NCBI RefSeq assembly: GCF_010993775.1 | Contig: NZ_WOTO01000010.1 | Span: 62,001 to 126,000, forward strand | Source of the DNA: Fodinicola feengrottensis | Lineage (GTDB): Bacteria > Actinomycetota > Actinomycetes > Mycobacteriales > HKI-0501 | Direction: 5' to 3' | Length of the DNA stretch: 64,000 bases | Shown: in pieces, positions 46,605 to 55,386 of the stretch | Layout: the number at the start of each line of letters is the position of its first letter | Numbering within the stretch: position 1 is the first letter of the stretch | Program-made: the position numbers and the translations under genes | The notes under the pieces: generated by a model | Seen by the model: the letters and a program-made list of their open reading frames with translations, nothing else | Told to the model about the DNA's origin: nothing | Databases searched by the model: none

Positions 46605-47326
46605 GTCCTGGCAGCCGCTGCCGGCACGAGTTGCGCGAACTGGCGTTCAAGAATCTTGTCCGCCCCCGCGGCCCAGGCCTGTGTCAACGGCGCGGTTGCC
46701 GGATCGGGAAAGATGTCCTCCTCGCCCTTCTCCACCGCATCGAAGATGGCTCGCGCGGCCGCTTCTGGGGAGATCTTGGGGATGTGGAGCTCCCGCGTCA
46801 TATCCGTGTCGACCGGGCCGGCGAGTACGGCATGGAACCTGACGCCGTGCCCCGCGTGCGCAGCGCGAAGGGTTTTGGTCAGGGAGAACGCTGCCGCCTT
46901 CGAGGCCGAGTACGACGTCAACATCGGCAACGGGGCGAGCGCGGAGCAGGACAAGAGGTTGATAACGGCTCCACGCGAGCGGGTCAGCGCGGGCAGGAAG
47001 GCCTGGGTCATGGCATGGGAGCCGTAGACGTTCACAGCGAGGTGACGCTCAAGCACAGCGGGGTCAAGTGGGGCGTCAGGCAGCATGATGCCGGCGTTGT
47101 TGATCAGGACGTCGAGCGCCTCGACCTGGTTGGCTGCCGACTGGACCTGCGCAGGATCGGTGACGTCGAGAATCAGCGTTGTCACCCGCGGATCGGGCTG
47201 GTTCAAGGGCTGTCGAGTGCCCACGTAGACATGTTTGGCCTCTCGTGCGAGGGCTTCCTCGGCGAGCGCTTTGCCGATGCCGCGGTTTGCTCCGGTCACC
47301 AGCACGGTTTTGCCTTCGAGGGTCAT
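46601..47326 (-). CDS. Short-chain dehydrogenase/reductase
   Basis: Intact, 241 aa from ATG at 47326 ('MTLEGKTVLVTGANRGIGKALAEEAL'); the frame is open 11 codons further into the operator. The Rossmann motif is TGANRGIG, then 'NNAGIM', 'NLLSCSALAPLPMLTSYSASKAAAF' (Ser, Tyr, Lys), and 'VLAGPVDTDMTREL'. The NADP-dependent substrate is unknown. It is the first gene of an SDR-hydrolase operon under a 28-bp palindrome shared with a divergent TetR gene. Confidence 0.9.
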   Translation of the reverse strand: MTLEGKTVLVTGANRGIGKALAEEALAREAKHVYVGTRQPLNQPDPRVTTLILDVTDPAQVQSAANQVEALDVLINNAGIMLPDAPLDPAVLERHLAVNVYGSHAMTQAFLPALTRSRGAVINLLSCSALAPLPMLTSYSASKAAAFSLTKTLRAAHAGHGVRFHAVLAGPVDTDMTRELHIPKISPEAAARAIFDAVEKGEEDIFPDPATAPLTQAWAAGADKILERQFAQLVPAAAART

Positions 47327-47338
47327 GACCATCCGTTC

Positions 47339-47366
47339 GGTTTGTTTGTCAATTGACAAACAAACC
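47339..47366. promoter_or_regulatory. 28-bp perfect palindromic operator
   Basis: The central 18 bp GTTTGTCAATTGACAAAC is extended on both sides to a perfect 28-bp palindrome (outermost GGTTT/AAACC). It is AT-rich and lies between the SDR and TetR starts. A further half-site GACAAACAAC follows at 47410, nearer the TetR start. It is the expected TetR binding site. Confidence 0.8.
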
Positions 47367-47435
47367 TTCCCATGGCCATGGCCGCCGGGTCAAGCTAAAG
47401 TAGATCGACCGACAAACAACTATGGAGGCGCCTGG

Positions 47436-48073
47436 ATGGCCACTCGCGGCCGGCCGCGTACGTTCGACCCCGACACCGCCCTGCGGCAGGCGCTCGACCT
47501 GTTCTGGAAACGGGGGGCTACGAAGGCACCTCGCTCAGCGACCTGGCCGAGGCGATGGGGATCGCCTCGGCCAGCATCTATGCCTGTTTCGGCAGCAAAG
47601 CGGACCTGTTCCGCCAGGTCATGGAGGTCTACGGCACAACGTACGGCGGGCCGCCCAGGCGCGCCCTGAATGAGCACCCAACCACCCGCGCCGCGATCCA
47701 TGCCATGCTGCGCGCCACCGCGGATCAGGTCACCATCACAGACGCGCCGCACTACTGCATGCTGATCCTCGCCGCACCCACCGGAGCGGTGGAGAACCAC
47801 GCCGTACGCGAGTCCCTGGCCGACATCCGGCGCTCGCAGTTCACCGAGATCAGGGACCGTTTCGTACGCGGTGTGGCGGCCGGCGACCTCGACATGTCGG
47901 ATGCCGGGCTCGACGCCATCGCTCGTTACTACGCCACGGTGGTGCAAGGACTTTCCGTACAAGCCCGCGACGGTGCCGACCGCGCCGAACTGGAAGCCGT
48001 GATCACCTGCGCGATGGCTGGTTGGGATACCCTCCTGGACGCCCGCGCCCCACTACCAGGCCCGCAGCGGTAA
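47436..48073 (+). CDS. TetR-family regulator (one frame break)
   Basis: '[65 protein letters not shown]' is the helix-turn-helix once a G too many in the GGGGGG at 47512-47517 is removed. The C-terminal domain includes 'CMLILAAPTGAVENHAVRESLADIRRSQFTEIRDRFVRGVAAGDL' and 'YYATVVQGLSVQARDGADRAEL', typical of the YxaF/AcrR-like group that controls SDR genes. About 212 aa. It is divergent from the SDR-hydrolase operon, whose promoter it likely represses. Confidence 0.88.
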
Positions 48074-48470
48074 TGCCGATAATCAGGACGGCGAGCTGGT
48101 CCGGGCCGCCTGACACGACATCCGGCGGTGGTGGCGGTCTGTCGTCCGCTTTGGCGCCAAGGGTGTTGAGCAGTGTGACGAGATCCGCCGCCGTCCGCGC
48201 ACGATTTGGCGGATGTCGACAGTTGGCGCGCTTCTCATCACGAACGGCAGCGTCATCGGTCACACCGCCGGACATCAGACGGGCGGCGGAGCCTTCCACG
48301 ATCGCGGCCTCTATTTCGAGCTGACACGCGCGCTTTTACGCGCAGGCGCCCTAGTACTACAGGGCCCCGGGTAGCGCCGGCCACGATCAGGCGTTGCGCG
48401 GGATTTTGACGTCGTGACGCTAAAGCCCCTTGAACGTCGGTGGCCGGCGCCCGCCGGCCCTCAACGCAAC
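48074..48470. other. Intergenic region without a supported gene
   Basis: 397 bp between the TetR stop and the first structured repeat. A minus-strand frame (48003-48299) would encode a short protein with one hydrophobic helix ('LAVLIIGITAAGLVVG') but overlaps the TetR gene and has no ribosome site, so I do not call it. Nothing else is seen. Confidence 0.5.
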
Positions 48471-48618
48471 CCCGCCCGCGCGGCGGCCGAAGGCCGCCCA
48501 GGTTCGTGGCGGTGGGACGCCCGATTTTTGGGCGGCCCCGGCGACGCGAACCGGATGCGCCGCCGCAGGCACTGCGGCCAGAAACACTGCGGCCAACAAC
48601 ACCGCGGCCAACAACTCA
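48471..48618 (+). repeat. Structured repeat, copy R1
   Basis: About 148 bp. Order: GGCGGCC-GAA-GGCCGCC hairpin; a long stem closed by GGTTCG...CGAACC; and GCCGCAG-GCA-CTGCGGC hairpin; ending CAACAACTCA. In this copy the last segment is expanded into three CTGCGGCCA-type units. The orientation is that of copies R2-R5. Confidence 0.8.
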
Positions 48619-48620
48619 CC

Positions 48621-48737
48621 CCCGCCCGCGCGGCGGCCGGAGGCCGCCCAGGTTCGCGGCGGTGGGGCGCCCGCCCTTTGGGCGCCCCGGCGACGCGAAC
48701 CGGACGCGCCGCCGCAGGCACTGCGGCCAACAACTCA
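48621..48737 (+). repeat. Structured repeat, copy R2 (contains ricT stop codon)
   Basis: 117 bp. The central stem GGGGCGCCC / GGGCGCCCC is all Watson-Crick here and is enclosed by GGTTCGCG...CGCGAACC. Its terminal TCA (48735-48737) is the TGA stop codon of the minus-strand PSP1/ricT gene. Confidence 0.85.
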
Positions 48738-49577
48738 GCCGCCGACAGGGCCTTCGGCGGCCGGAGAAGTCTCGTACGCCTGACGGGACCCGCACACGCT
48801 CGCCAGTGGGCAAGCGCATCGCGACCCGTCGGCCTCCATCCGTACGACCACCGACTCGCGCGGCACGTCGTGGCCGACGACCCGGCCGCGACCCTGCTCG
48901 GTCTCGACCGTGTCACCCACCGCGGGTGCCTTGGACTTGAAGTTGGCGTAGAGCGGGTGCTCGTACTTCAGGCAGCACATCAGCCGGCCACACGCACCAG
49001 AGATCCGCATCGGGTTCAGCGGCAGGTCCTGGTCCTTGGCCATCCGGATGCTGACCGGCTCGAAGTCGACCAGAAACGTCGAACAGCACAGGTCGCGACC
49101 ACATGAGCCGATGCCGCCCTGCAGTCGCGCCGAGTCGCGGGCGGACAGCTGACGCAGTTCGACCCGCGCTTTGAGAGTGGCGCCCAGGTCGCGTACGAGC
49201 GCGCGGAAGTCGACCCGGTGGGCGGCGGTGAAGTAAATGGTGGTCCGGTTGTCGTCCGGCGCGTGATCCACTCCGACCACCTTCATCGGCAGCTCGTGGT
49301 CGCGGATCAGCCGCTTCGCCGCGACCCGCGCCCGGGCTTTCACCCGCCGCTGGTCGTGGTCCCGTTGCAGGTCGTCCGGCGCGGCCACGCCGACGATCTC
49401 CGGGAAGCCGTCAGTGTCCTCGGTCACCCACTGCGGCGCCCAAACACACTGCGCGACCTCGTTCCCGTCGTCGGTGGGCACCAACACGTTGTCGCCCACC
49501 GCCGGCTGGAACTTGCCCGGCTGAAAGTAATACAACCGCCCATAGCGGTTGAAAGTCACGGCACAGATCATCCCCAC
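48735..49577 (-). CDS. ricT: PSP1-domain protein, RicT (YaaT) homologue
   Basis: Intact, about 280 aa; GTG at 49577 or ATG at 49571 (both give M/V-G-M-I-C-A-V-T-F). 'CAVTFNRYGRLYYFQPGKF' opens the PSP1 domain. 'GIGSCGRDLCCSTFLVDFEPVSIRMAKDQDLPLNPMRISGACGRLMCCLKYE' holds the Cys cluster that in Bacillus RicT takes part in Fe-S binding of the RicA/F/T complex. In actinobacteria the partner genes are absent and the role is unclear, though linkage to holB and tmk is conserved. The last codons are followed directly by the TGA supplied by repeat R2. Confidence 0.88.
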   Translation of the reverse strand: MGMICAVTFNRYGRLYYFQPGKFQPAVGDNVLVPTDDGNEVAQCVWAPQWVTEDTDGFPEIVGVAAPDDLQRDHDQRRVKARARVAAKRLIRDHELPMKVVGVDHAPDDNRTTIYFTAAHRVDFRALVRDLGATLKARVELRQLSARDSARLQGGIGSCGRDLCCSTFLVDFEPVSIRMAKDQDLPLNPMRISGACGRLMCCLKYEHPLYANFKSKAPAVGDTVETEQGRGRVVGHDVPRESVVVRMEADGSRCACPLASVCGSRQAYETSPAAEGPVGG

Positions 49578-49688
49578 TACTGAAGCGTAACCCCCGTCAC
49601 TATGCTGACGTTTCGTCGTTGGGTAGATACGGATCAGAGTGGGTCCGCGTCTCGGCCCTGGGGGCCTGCAGCGCCGCAGGAGGCATAA

Positions 49689-51117
49689 GTGCTGGAAAGT
49701 CGTTCTCGTCAGAGGTTGGCAGCGCTGCTCACCGCCGCCACGGTCGGGCTGCTGTCCGTGCCGATGGCGGCCGCCGCGGCTACCCCCAACGGCCAGGAGC
49801 CGCTGCCCAGCGAGCTGTTCCGGTCCGACACCAGCGCGGCGATGGGGTCACTGTCCATCGCGGTGCCCGGGTCGCCGGCGCTGCCGGGGCTGCCGGCCAC
49901 CTCGTTCGCCTTCGACCGGTCCGCGACCACGATCCGGTCCGACGCGGTCGCGAAAGCCAACGCGCAAGCCGCCTTCCTGGTCGGCGGGCCCAGCGACCAG
50001 ATCCCCCGAAGAACAGCGTCAGCCAGCTCGCGCCGCCGGACAACGCGCAGCCAACGCTGTCCGACATCATCACCATCCCGGACAACCCCGTGCTCTCCGG
50101 CCAGGTCGGCAAGCTGGCCGCGCAGGCCCGCTGGGGCGGCTGCCCGAGTACGGCCGGCATCCTCGCCGCCTCGCAGACCAACCTGCTCGACGTGAAGGTG
50201 CTGTCGTTGACCGGCAGTGCGCTGCCGATCCCGGTCGGCAACCCGCTGAACGGCCTGCTTCCCAAGGGCGTGCTGCCGATCGGCGGCGGCGTGCCGCTGG
50301 TGTCCGGCACCACCGGGACCACCGGCAGTGGTGTGACGGCCGCCGACGCCCCGGCAGTGGCATACACGGACTCCCGCGGCGGCCTGGTGACCGTCAGCGG
50401 CCAGAAGGGCCTCGGCGTCACCTCGCAGGCCACTCTCGGGCTCGCCGACCTGCAGCTTTTCGCTGGTACGCCGGCGCAGACCACGTTGCGGCTCACGTCG
50501 CCGTCGCCGGCCAAGCTCACCGCCACCGCCGGCGGCGCCAACGGCAAGTCCAGCGTCTCGTACTCCGCGCCAGCCCTCACCGTGACCGGCCCGGACGGCA
50601 AGGCGCAGACCATTGCCACGCCCGGCAAGACGGTGGAGATCGGCCTCGCCGGCCTGGCCGGGCTGCCTGGCCTGCAGAATGTCGGCCTTCCCGGCCTGCT
50701 GCAGCCGCTGGGCAACCTCGGCGGCGTGGTGCCCGGCAGCACCAGCCCGCTGCCGGACATCAGCAAGGCCTATCTGGCCAAGATCACCATTGGTGACCTG
50801 TCCGACCAGCAGGACAGTCCGACGGTCGCCAGTGGCCGGCTCAGCATGCTCCGGCTCGACCTGCTGTCGCTGGACGGCGTCACGCCGCTGGTGTCCATCG
50901 CGCTCGGCGACCTGAGCGCCCACGCCGAGCCCCCCCCCGCGGCGGCGTTGTCTGCCAGCCGATCGCCGCCCCCACCACCGCGGCGCCGATCGCGAACCCC
51001 GGCACCGGCGGCACCCTCCCGGTCACCGGCACCCAGGTCACCGTCTTCCTGCTGGCCGCCGGCGCCCTGGTCCTGCTCGGCCGGTTCGCGATGGTCATCG
51101 CCGCCCGCCGGTCCTAG
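49689..51117 (+). CDS. Secreted, LPxTG-type cell-surface protein (two frame breaks)
   Basis: GTG at 49689 with AGGAGG upstream. Signal peptide 'MLESRSRQRLAALLTAATVGLLSVPMAAAAA'. The mature region is Gly/Leu/Ser/Thr-rich beta sequence ('TLSDIITIPDNPVLSGQVGKLAAQARWGGCPST', 'LPDISKAYLAKITIGDLSDQQDSPTVASGRLSMLRLDLLSL') with two Cys likely in a disulfide. Frame breaks lie near 50010 and in a C9 run at 50930-50938. In the corrected frame the C-terminus is 'GTLPVTGTQVTVFLLAAGALVLLGRFAMVIAARRS': an LPxTG-like sorting signal, one membrane helix and basic tail. About 476 aa. The function is unknown. Confidence 0.8.
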
Positions 51118-51127
51118 CCCATCGTTT

Positions 51128-51178
51128 CTCAGCAACAGCCCCCTACGCCGTCTTTCGCGTACGGGGGCTGTTGCTTGA
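51128..51178. terminator. Bidirectional terminator between LPxTG and holB genes
   Basis: AGCAACAGCCCCC...ACGC and GCGTACGGGGGCTGTTGCT form a stem of about 18 bp with one bulged base. TTTCTC precedes it and GAGAAAAAAG follows, so a T/U run is present on both strands. It lies exactly between two converging genes (stops 51117 and 51192). Confidence 0.85.
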
Positions 51179-51191
51179 GAAAAAAGCGCGG

Positions 51192-52388
51192 TCAGCCGCG
51201 CCAGAGGGAGATCATCATGTCCTCGACGGCGATCTTCGGCTTCACGTTCAGCTCGATCGCCTCGCGGCAGGCCAGTACGGCGTTGAGCCGCCGCAACACC
51301 GACTCCGGCGTCCAGGCGGCGGCAGCCCGGCCGGTTACCTCGGCGATGTCCGGATGGATGCGAGGCACCTCGGCGCCGACCCGGCTCACCAGGACATCGC
51401 GGTAGAAGGCCGCCAGATCGATCAGGGCGCGATCGAGGGTGTCTCGGCGCGACCGGGTGGCTCGGGACTTCTGCCGGCGCTCCAGGTCCTTCACGATGCC
51501 CGCGGTGCCCCGGGCTGCGCTCGCGGCGCCCTTGCCGGTGCCACCGGCGCCCAGGGCCTGCTTCAGTTCGGCGGTCTCCTTGTCCGCGACGCCGTCCAGT
51601 GACGCGTCCGCCTCAGCCTCGGAGGCGGCGATGAACTTCTCGGCCGCCGTGAAGCAGGCGCTCAGGTTGGTCAGCGACCTCGGCACCTCCAGGACCTCCT
51701 TGCGGCGGTCCCGAGCGTTGGAATCGCGGGCCAGCCAGCGGGCCCGACCGACGTGGCCCTGCGACGCGGCGGCGGCCCAGCGGGCGGTGTCGTCGTCGAC
51801 TCCGCCTCGTACGAGCACCTCGGCCACAGCCTCAGCGGAAGGCGTACGCAACGGCACCAACCGACAGCGCGACCGGATCGTGACGGCCACGTCGTCCGGG
51901 TGCGACGAGGGCGCGCAGAGCAGGAAGACCGTACGATCCGGCGGCTCTTCGACCGCCTTCAGCAAAGCGTTGGACGCCGATTCGGTGAGCCGGTCGGCGG
52001 CGTCCGCGATCATCACCACGACCTGCCAGCGGCCGCCACCGGGTGCTCCGGCGGCTTGTACGACCAAAGCCCGCACCTCGGTCACGCCGATGCTCAGGCC
52101 CTCCGGCTCAACGGACCGGACGTCCGCGTGGGTGCCATGCAGGGTCGTACGGCATCCGTTGCACGCCCCGCACCCGTAGCCGTTCTCGCACTCCAGCGCC
52201 GCCGCGAAGGCCTTGGCGGCGACCGAGCGGCCCGATCCGGGCGGCCCGGTGAACAGCCAGGCGTGGGTCATCTCGCCCGGCGCCACCGGCTGGCCGGCGG
52301 TCAGTTGGGCGGCCGCGACGGTTGCTCGGCGCAGCACGGTGACCGCGTCCGGCTGGCCGACGAGTACGGAGAAGACGTCCTCGCTCAT
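51192..52388 (-). CDS. holB: DNA polymerase III subunit delta'
   Basis: Intact, 398 aa from ATG at 52388, which forms an ATGA overlap with the tmk stop. It is the clamp-loader AAA+ subunit: 'VFSVLVGQPDAVTVLRRA', 'HAWLFTGPPGSGRSVAAKAFAAAL' (Walker A-like), zinc module Cys in 'CENGYGCGACNGCRTTLHGTHADVRSVEPEG', 'VVVMIADAADRLTESASNALLKAVEEPPDRTVFLLCAPS' (Walker B/sensor 1 region) and 'TIRSRCRLVPLR' (the SRC motif). The C-terminal collar domain is extended by a Lys/Arg-rich segment ('KDLERRQKSRATRSRRDTLDRALIDLAAFYRDVL'). It belongs to the tmk-holB operon. Confidence 0.93.
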   Translation of the reverse strand: MSEDVFSVLVGQPDAVTVLRRATVAAAQLTAGQPVAPGEMTHAWLFTGPPGSGRSVAAKAFAAALECENGYGCGACNGCRTTLHGTHADVRSVEPEGLSIGVTEVRALVVQAAGAPGGGRWQVVVMIADAADRLTESASNALLKAVEEPPDRTVFLLCAPSSHPDDVAVTIRSRCRLVPLRTPSAEAVAEVLVRGGVDDDTARWAAAASQGHVGRARWLARDSNARDRRKEVLEVPRSLTNLSACFTAAEKFIAASEAEADASLDGVADKETAELKQALGAGGTGKGAASAARGTAGIVKDLERRQKSRATRSRRDTLDRALIDLAAFYRDVLVSRVGAEVPRIHPDIAEVTGRAAAAWTPESVLRRLNAVLACREAIELNVKPKIAVEDMMISLWRG

Positions 52389-54594
52389 CGAGGCGCGGAT
52401 CCGTCCAGCCACTGGGTGGCGTCGTCGGTGCGATCGCTCAGCGACCGCAGGTCCTGCGTCTCGGTCACCGCAAGCATCGAGTCAAGGTCCGGGTCCAGGG
52501 TGGTGGTCGTGTCCGCGTCCCAGGGCAGCGCGTTGATCGGGTCGGGCGCGCCGGGCATGATCCGGGCGATCCGCATCCGGACCTGGGTGGCGATGTCCTC
52601 CTCGCCGGAGTTGGCGTCGATCACCAGGTAGCGGTCCGGATCGGCGTCGGCGAGAGTGCGGAAACCGTCCCGTACCCGCTCGTGGAAGGTGACTTCCTCG
52701 TCTTCCAGCCGATCGGTCGCACCCCGCTGCCGTACGCGTGCGAGGCCCACCTGCGGGTCAATGTCGAGCAGCACGGTCAGGTCCGGACGCAGCTCGCCGG
52801 TGGCCCAGCCGGACAGCCAGCGGATCTCCTCCACCGGCAGTTCCCGGCCGGCACCCTGATAGGCCAGCGAGGAGTCCACATACCGGTCGGTGACGACGAC
52901 CGCTCCTTCTTTGAGGGCCGGCCGGATCACCGTCGACACGTGCTCGGCCCGGTCGGCTGCGTACAACAGCGCCTCGGCCCGGCTGGACAACTTGTCGCCG
53001 CGCGGATCAAGCAAGATGCCACGCATCCGGGCCCCAGCCGGGGTGGCGCCGGGCTCGCGGGTGACCACACACTGCTGGCCGGCCATCCGCATCCACGCGG
53101 CCAGCTTGACCGCCTGGGTGGACTTGCCGGCGCCCTCGCCGCCCTCGAACGCGACGAAGAGGCCGGTCCGGATGGGAGCGTCCGGCACGCCCAGCGGACG
53201 GCCGCGCATCGAGCTGATCAGATCCGGAAGCAGGGGCACGCCCGGCCGGTCATCCATGTGCCGGAAGGCGACGACACCGGCGATCACCCCGAGGATGCCG
53301 GCGAGCAGCAGCAGGATCCGGGACGAGCTGATGGTCGGGTGCAGGATGCCGAGGTTGAGCACGTGTTCGCCGCCGCCGAGGCCGACCAGCAGCGAGCTGA
53401 CCGCGATCGTCAGGAGCAGGACCACCCGTACCGCACCCTGCACGAACGCGAACACTCGGCCGCGCACCCAGTCACGTACTTCGGTGCCCAGCAGGGTCGT
53501 ACCGGACAGGAAGGCCATCCCTGAGCCGAACCCGACCGCCACCACCAGCGGCAGCGCGATCGACAGGTGCGGCGCGAGGCCGAGCAGCGCCACCATCGCG
53601 GCCGCGAAGACGATGCTGAGGCCGAACCAGCGGCGCCGGGACAGCTTGCCCACCAGCCGCGGTCCCAGGCCCATGCCCAGCCCGAGGCCGATGAAAAGCG
53701 ACGCGAAAAGCAGGCCGAACGCGGCCGGGCCGGCGCCGAGGCTGGTCGCATAGAACGACGACGTACCCACCACCACGCCACCAGCGGCGAAAGCGCCGCA
53801 GATGCCCAGCACGAGCCCGCGCAGTGCCGCGTTGTGGTGCAGGAACTGCCAACCGTCGATCAGCGACCCGACCCAGCCGGGCTTGCTGGCCGCCGGCGCG
53901 GCGCCCCGGCCGCTGATCTGCGGGATGAAGTAGACAACGGCCGCGGCGGCCAGGAACGTCAGCGCGTTCAGGTAAAGCGCGAAGTCGACCGGCTGGACAG
54001 CAGCAGCCGGGTGGTCTGCTCATTCGCGAGGCTGCGCAGGGCCGCGCGCTCGACGGCCGCTAGCACGAGGGCGGCCAGCACCGGCGCGATGCCGTACGTG
54101 GTGATCAGCGACAGCTGGTTGGCGGCCTCCAGCCGGCCGGGCACCAGGTTCGGCACCGCGGCTTCCTTGGCCGGGATCCAGATCATGCTGATCGCCTCGA
54201 CCAGGAAGGTGGCGATCAGGGCCCAGGTGACCACCGCGGCCGGGCTCGCGAGCAGGCCGGCCAGCGGAATCGACAGGAACAGCACAAAGCGGGCCACATC
54301 GCAGACCACCATGGTGATCCGCCGGTCGAACTTGTCCGCCAGCAGGCCGGCGAGCGGCAGCAGCACCAGCGCCGGCAGCAGCTTCATGACCACCACGCCA
54401 CCGAACGCGGCGCCCTGCGCGAAGGAACCGCTCACGTGGCCGGCCGCGAACAGGCTGGTGGCCAGCAGGCCCAGCCAGTCGCCGAAGCTGGACAGCCCGA
54501 GCGTCAGCCACAGCCGGCGGAACGGCCGAATCCGTAACACGCCCAGCAGGGAAGCCGCACTGTGGTTGCCCTGGGTCGTCTCGGGGCTGCTGAT
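52385..54594 (-). CDS. tmk: MFS-like membrane domain fused to thymidylate kinase (one frame break)
   Basis: The C-terminal part is dTMP kinase: 'GLFVAFEGGEGAGKSTQAVKLAAWMRMAGQQCVVTREPG' (P-loop), 'DRYVDSSLAYQGAGRELP' (DRY/DRx motif) and 'PDLTVLLDIDPQVGLARVRQRG' (lid). It is followed by about 70 acidic residues. The N-terminal 420 residues form an MFS-like permease ('FRRLWLTLGLSSFGDWLGLLATSLFAAG', 'LLADKFDRRITMVVCDVARF'). This fusion is known in actinobacteria. The frame shifts near 53990. The start is uncertain: GGGAGG lies 5 nt before an ATC codon at 54594 and no good ATG/GTG is nearby; GTG further in ('VLRIRPFRR') is an alternative. Confidence 0.85.
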
Positions 54595-54859
54595 AGCGGC
54601 CTCCCTGATCGTCGGGGACCTGCTCGGGTGGTCACTGCGGCGGCACCCGAGCGGGCTTTGTCTCGCGGATACCCGGTTTCTGCGATTTGCCGTCCGAGCG
54701 TAGCGGCCACCGCCGACACCCCTGACGGCCACTCACCGATTATCGACGCCGACGTGACCACCGCGAGCACTATGCGTACACAGAATCGCCCAGCGTGACC
54801 ACAACGCTCACCCTCCGAACCTGCGGCCGCCGAGATGCCGTGCACCACTCGCAGGGTGC

Positions 54860-55033
54860 GGCGCAAAACTGTCGTACCCACCCCCCAAAAATCACCCCCA
54901 CCCAGTGACGGGTGGGGGGCGGGTTTGAGGACCGATGTTCAACTGAAAATTAAGGGTCTACCTCTCGACCCCCCCCCCCGCCCGTTCAAAGGGAGGGGGA
55001 AAGAAAAACAGACACCTACGACAATTTCGCGCC
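54860..55033 (+). mobile_element. Nested inverted-repeat element, copy 1 (MITE-like)
   Basis: 174 bp. Outer ends GGCGCAAAACTGTCGTACC (54860-54878) and the imperfect complement at 55015-55033. Inner G-rich arms ACGGGTGGGGGGCGGG (54908-54923) and a C-rich partner (about 54970-54984) flank a 51-bp core (54921-54971) that starts GGGTTTGAGGACC and ends CCTCTCGACCC. No coding capacity. The copy at 62514-62685 has the same arms exchanged about the core. Confidence 0.75.
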
Positions 55034-55081
55034 GCTACGGCTTGTCGCGGCTAAACCAGCCACACAGGTTTCCATCCCGAC

Positions 55082-55197
55082 CCCGCCCGCGCGGTGGCCG
55101 GAGGCCGCCCAGGTTCGTGGCGGTGGGGTGCCCGCTCTTTGGGCGCCCCGGGGATGCGAACCGGACGCGCCGCGCAGGAACTGCGGCCAACAACTCA
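55082..55197 (+). repeat. Structured repeat, copy R3
   Basis: 116 bp, same plan as R2. The central stem is GGGGTGCCC / GGGCGCCCC, so one C-G pair of R2 is a U.G pair here if read as + strand RNA. The enclosing stem is also GGTTCGTG...: a T where R2 has C. Ends with CAACAACTCA. Confidence 0.85.
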
Positions 55198-55256
55198 GCC
55201 GCCCAGGTTCGCGGCGGTGGGGTGCCCGCCTTTTGGGCACCCCGGCGACGCGAACA
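55198..55256 (+). repeat. Structured repeat, partial copy R4
   Basis: 59 bp holding only the central stem-loop. Here the stem is GGGGTGCCC / GGGCACCCC, a full Watson-Crick U-A at the position that is C-G in R2 and U.G in R3 and R5. The terminal segment is missing. Confidence 0.8.
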
Positions 55257-55271
55257 GTCACATCACCCAAC

Positions 55272-55386
55272 CACCCGCGCGGCGGCCGAAGGCCGCCCAG
55301 GTTCGTGGCGGTGGGGTGCCCGCTCTTTGGGCGCCCCGGCGACGCGAACCGGATGCGCCGCCGCAGGAACTGCGGCCAACAACTCA
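55272..55386 (+). repeat. Structured repeat, copy R5 (contains topA stop codon)
   Basis: 115 bp, nearly identical to R3. Its terminal TCA (55384-55386) is the TGA stop codon of the minus-strand topA gene, in exactly the same way as R2 ends ricT. Confidence 0.85.

Noticed and set aside
48414..49106. Open frames running across the structured repeats
   Set aside because: They owe their length to the GC-rich repeat units, have no ribosome site and run antisense to ricT.
55082..55386. tRNA-like folding of the repeat cluster
   Set aside because: The stems lack T-loop and anticodon-loop signatures; the GGTTCG word pairs with CGAACC in the repeat's own long stem.
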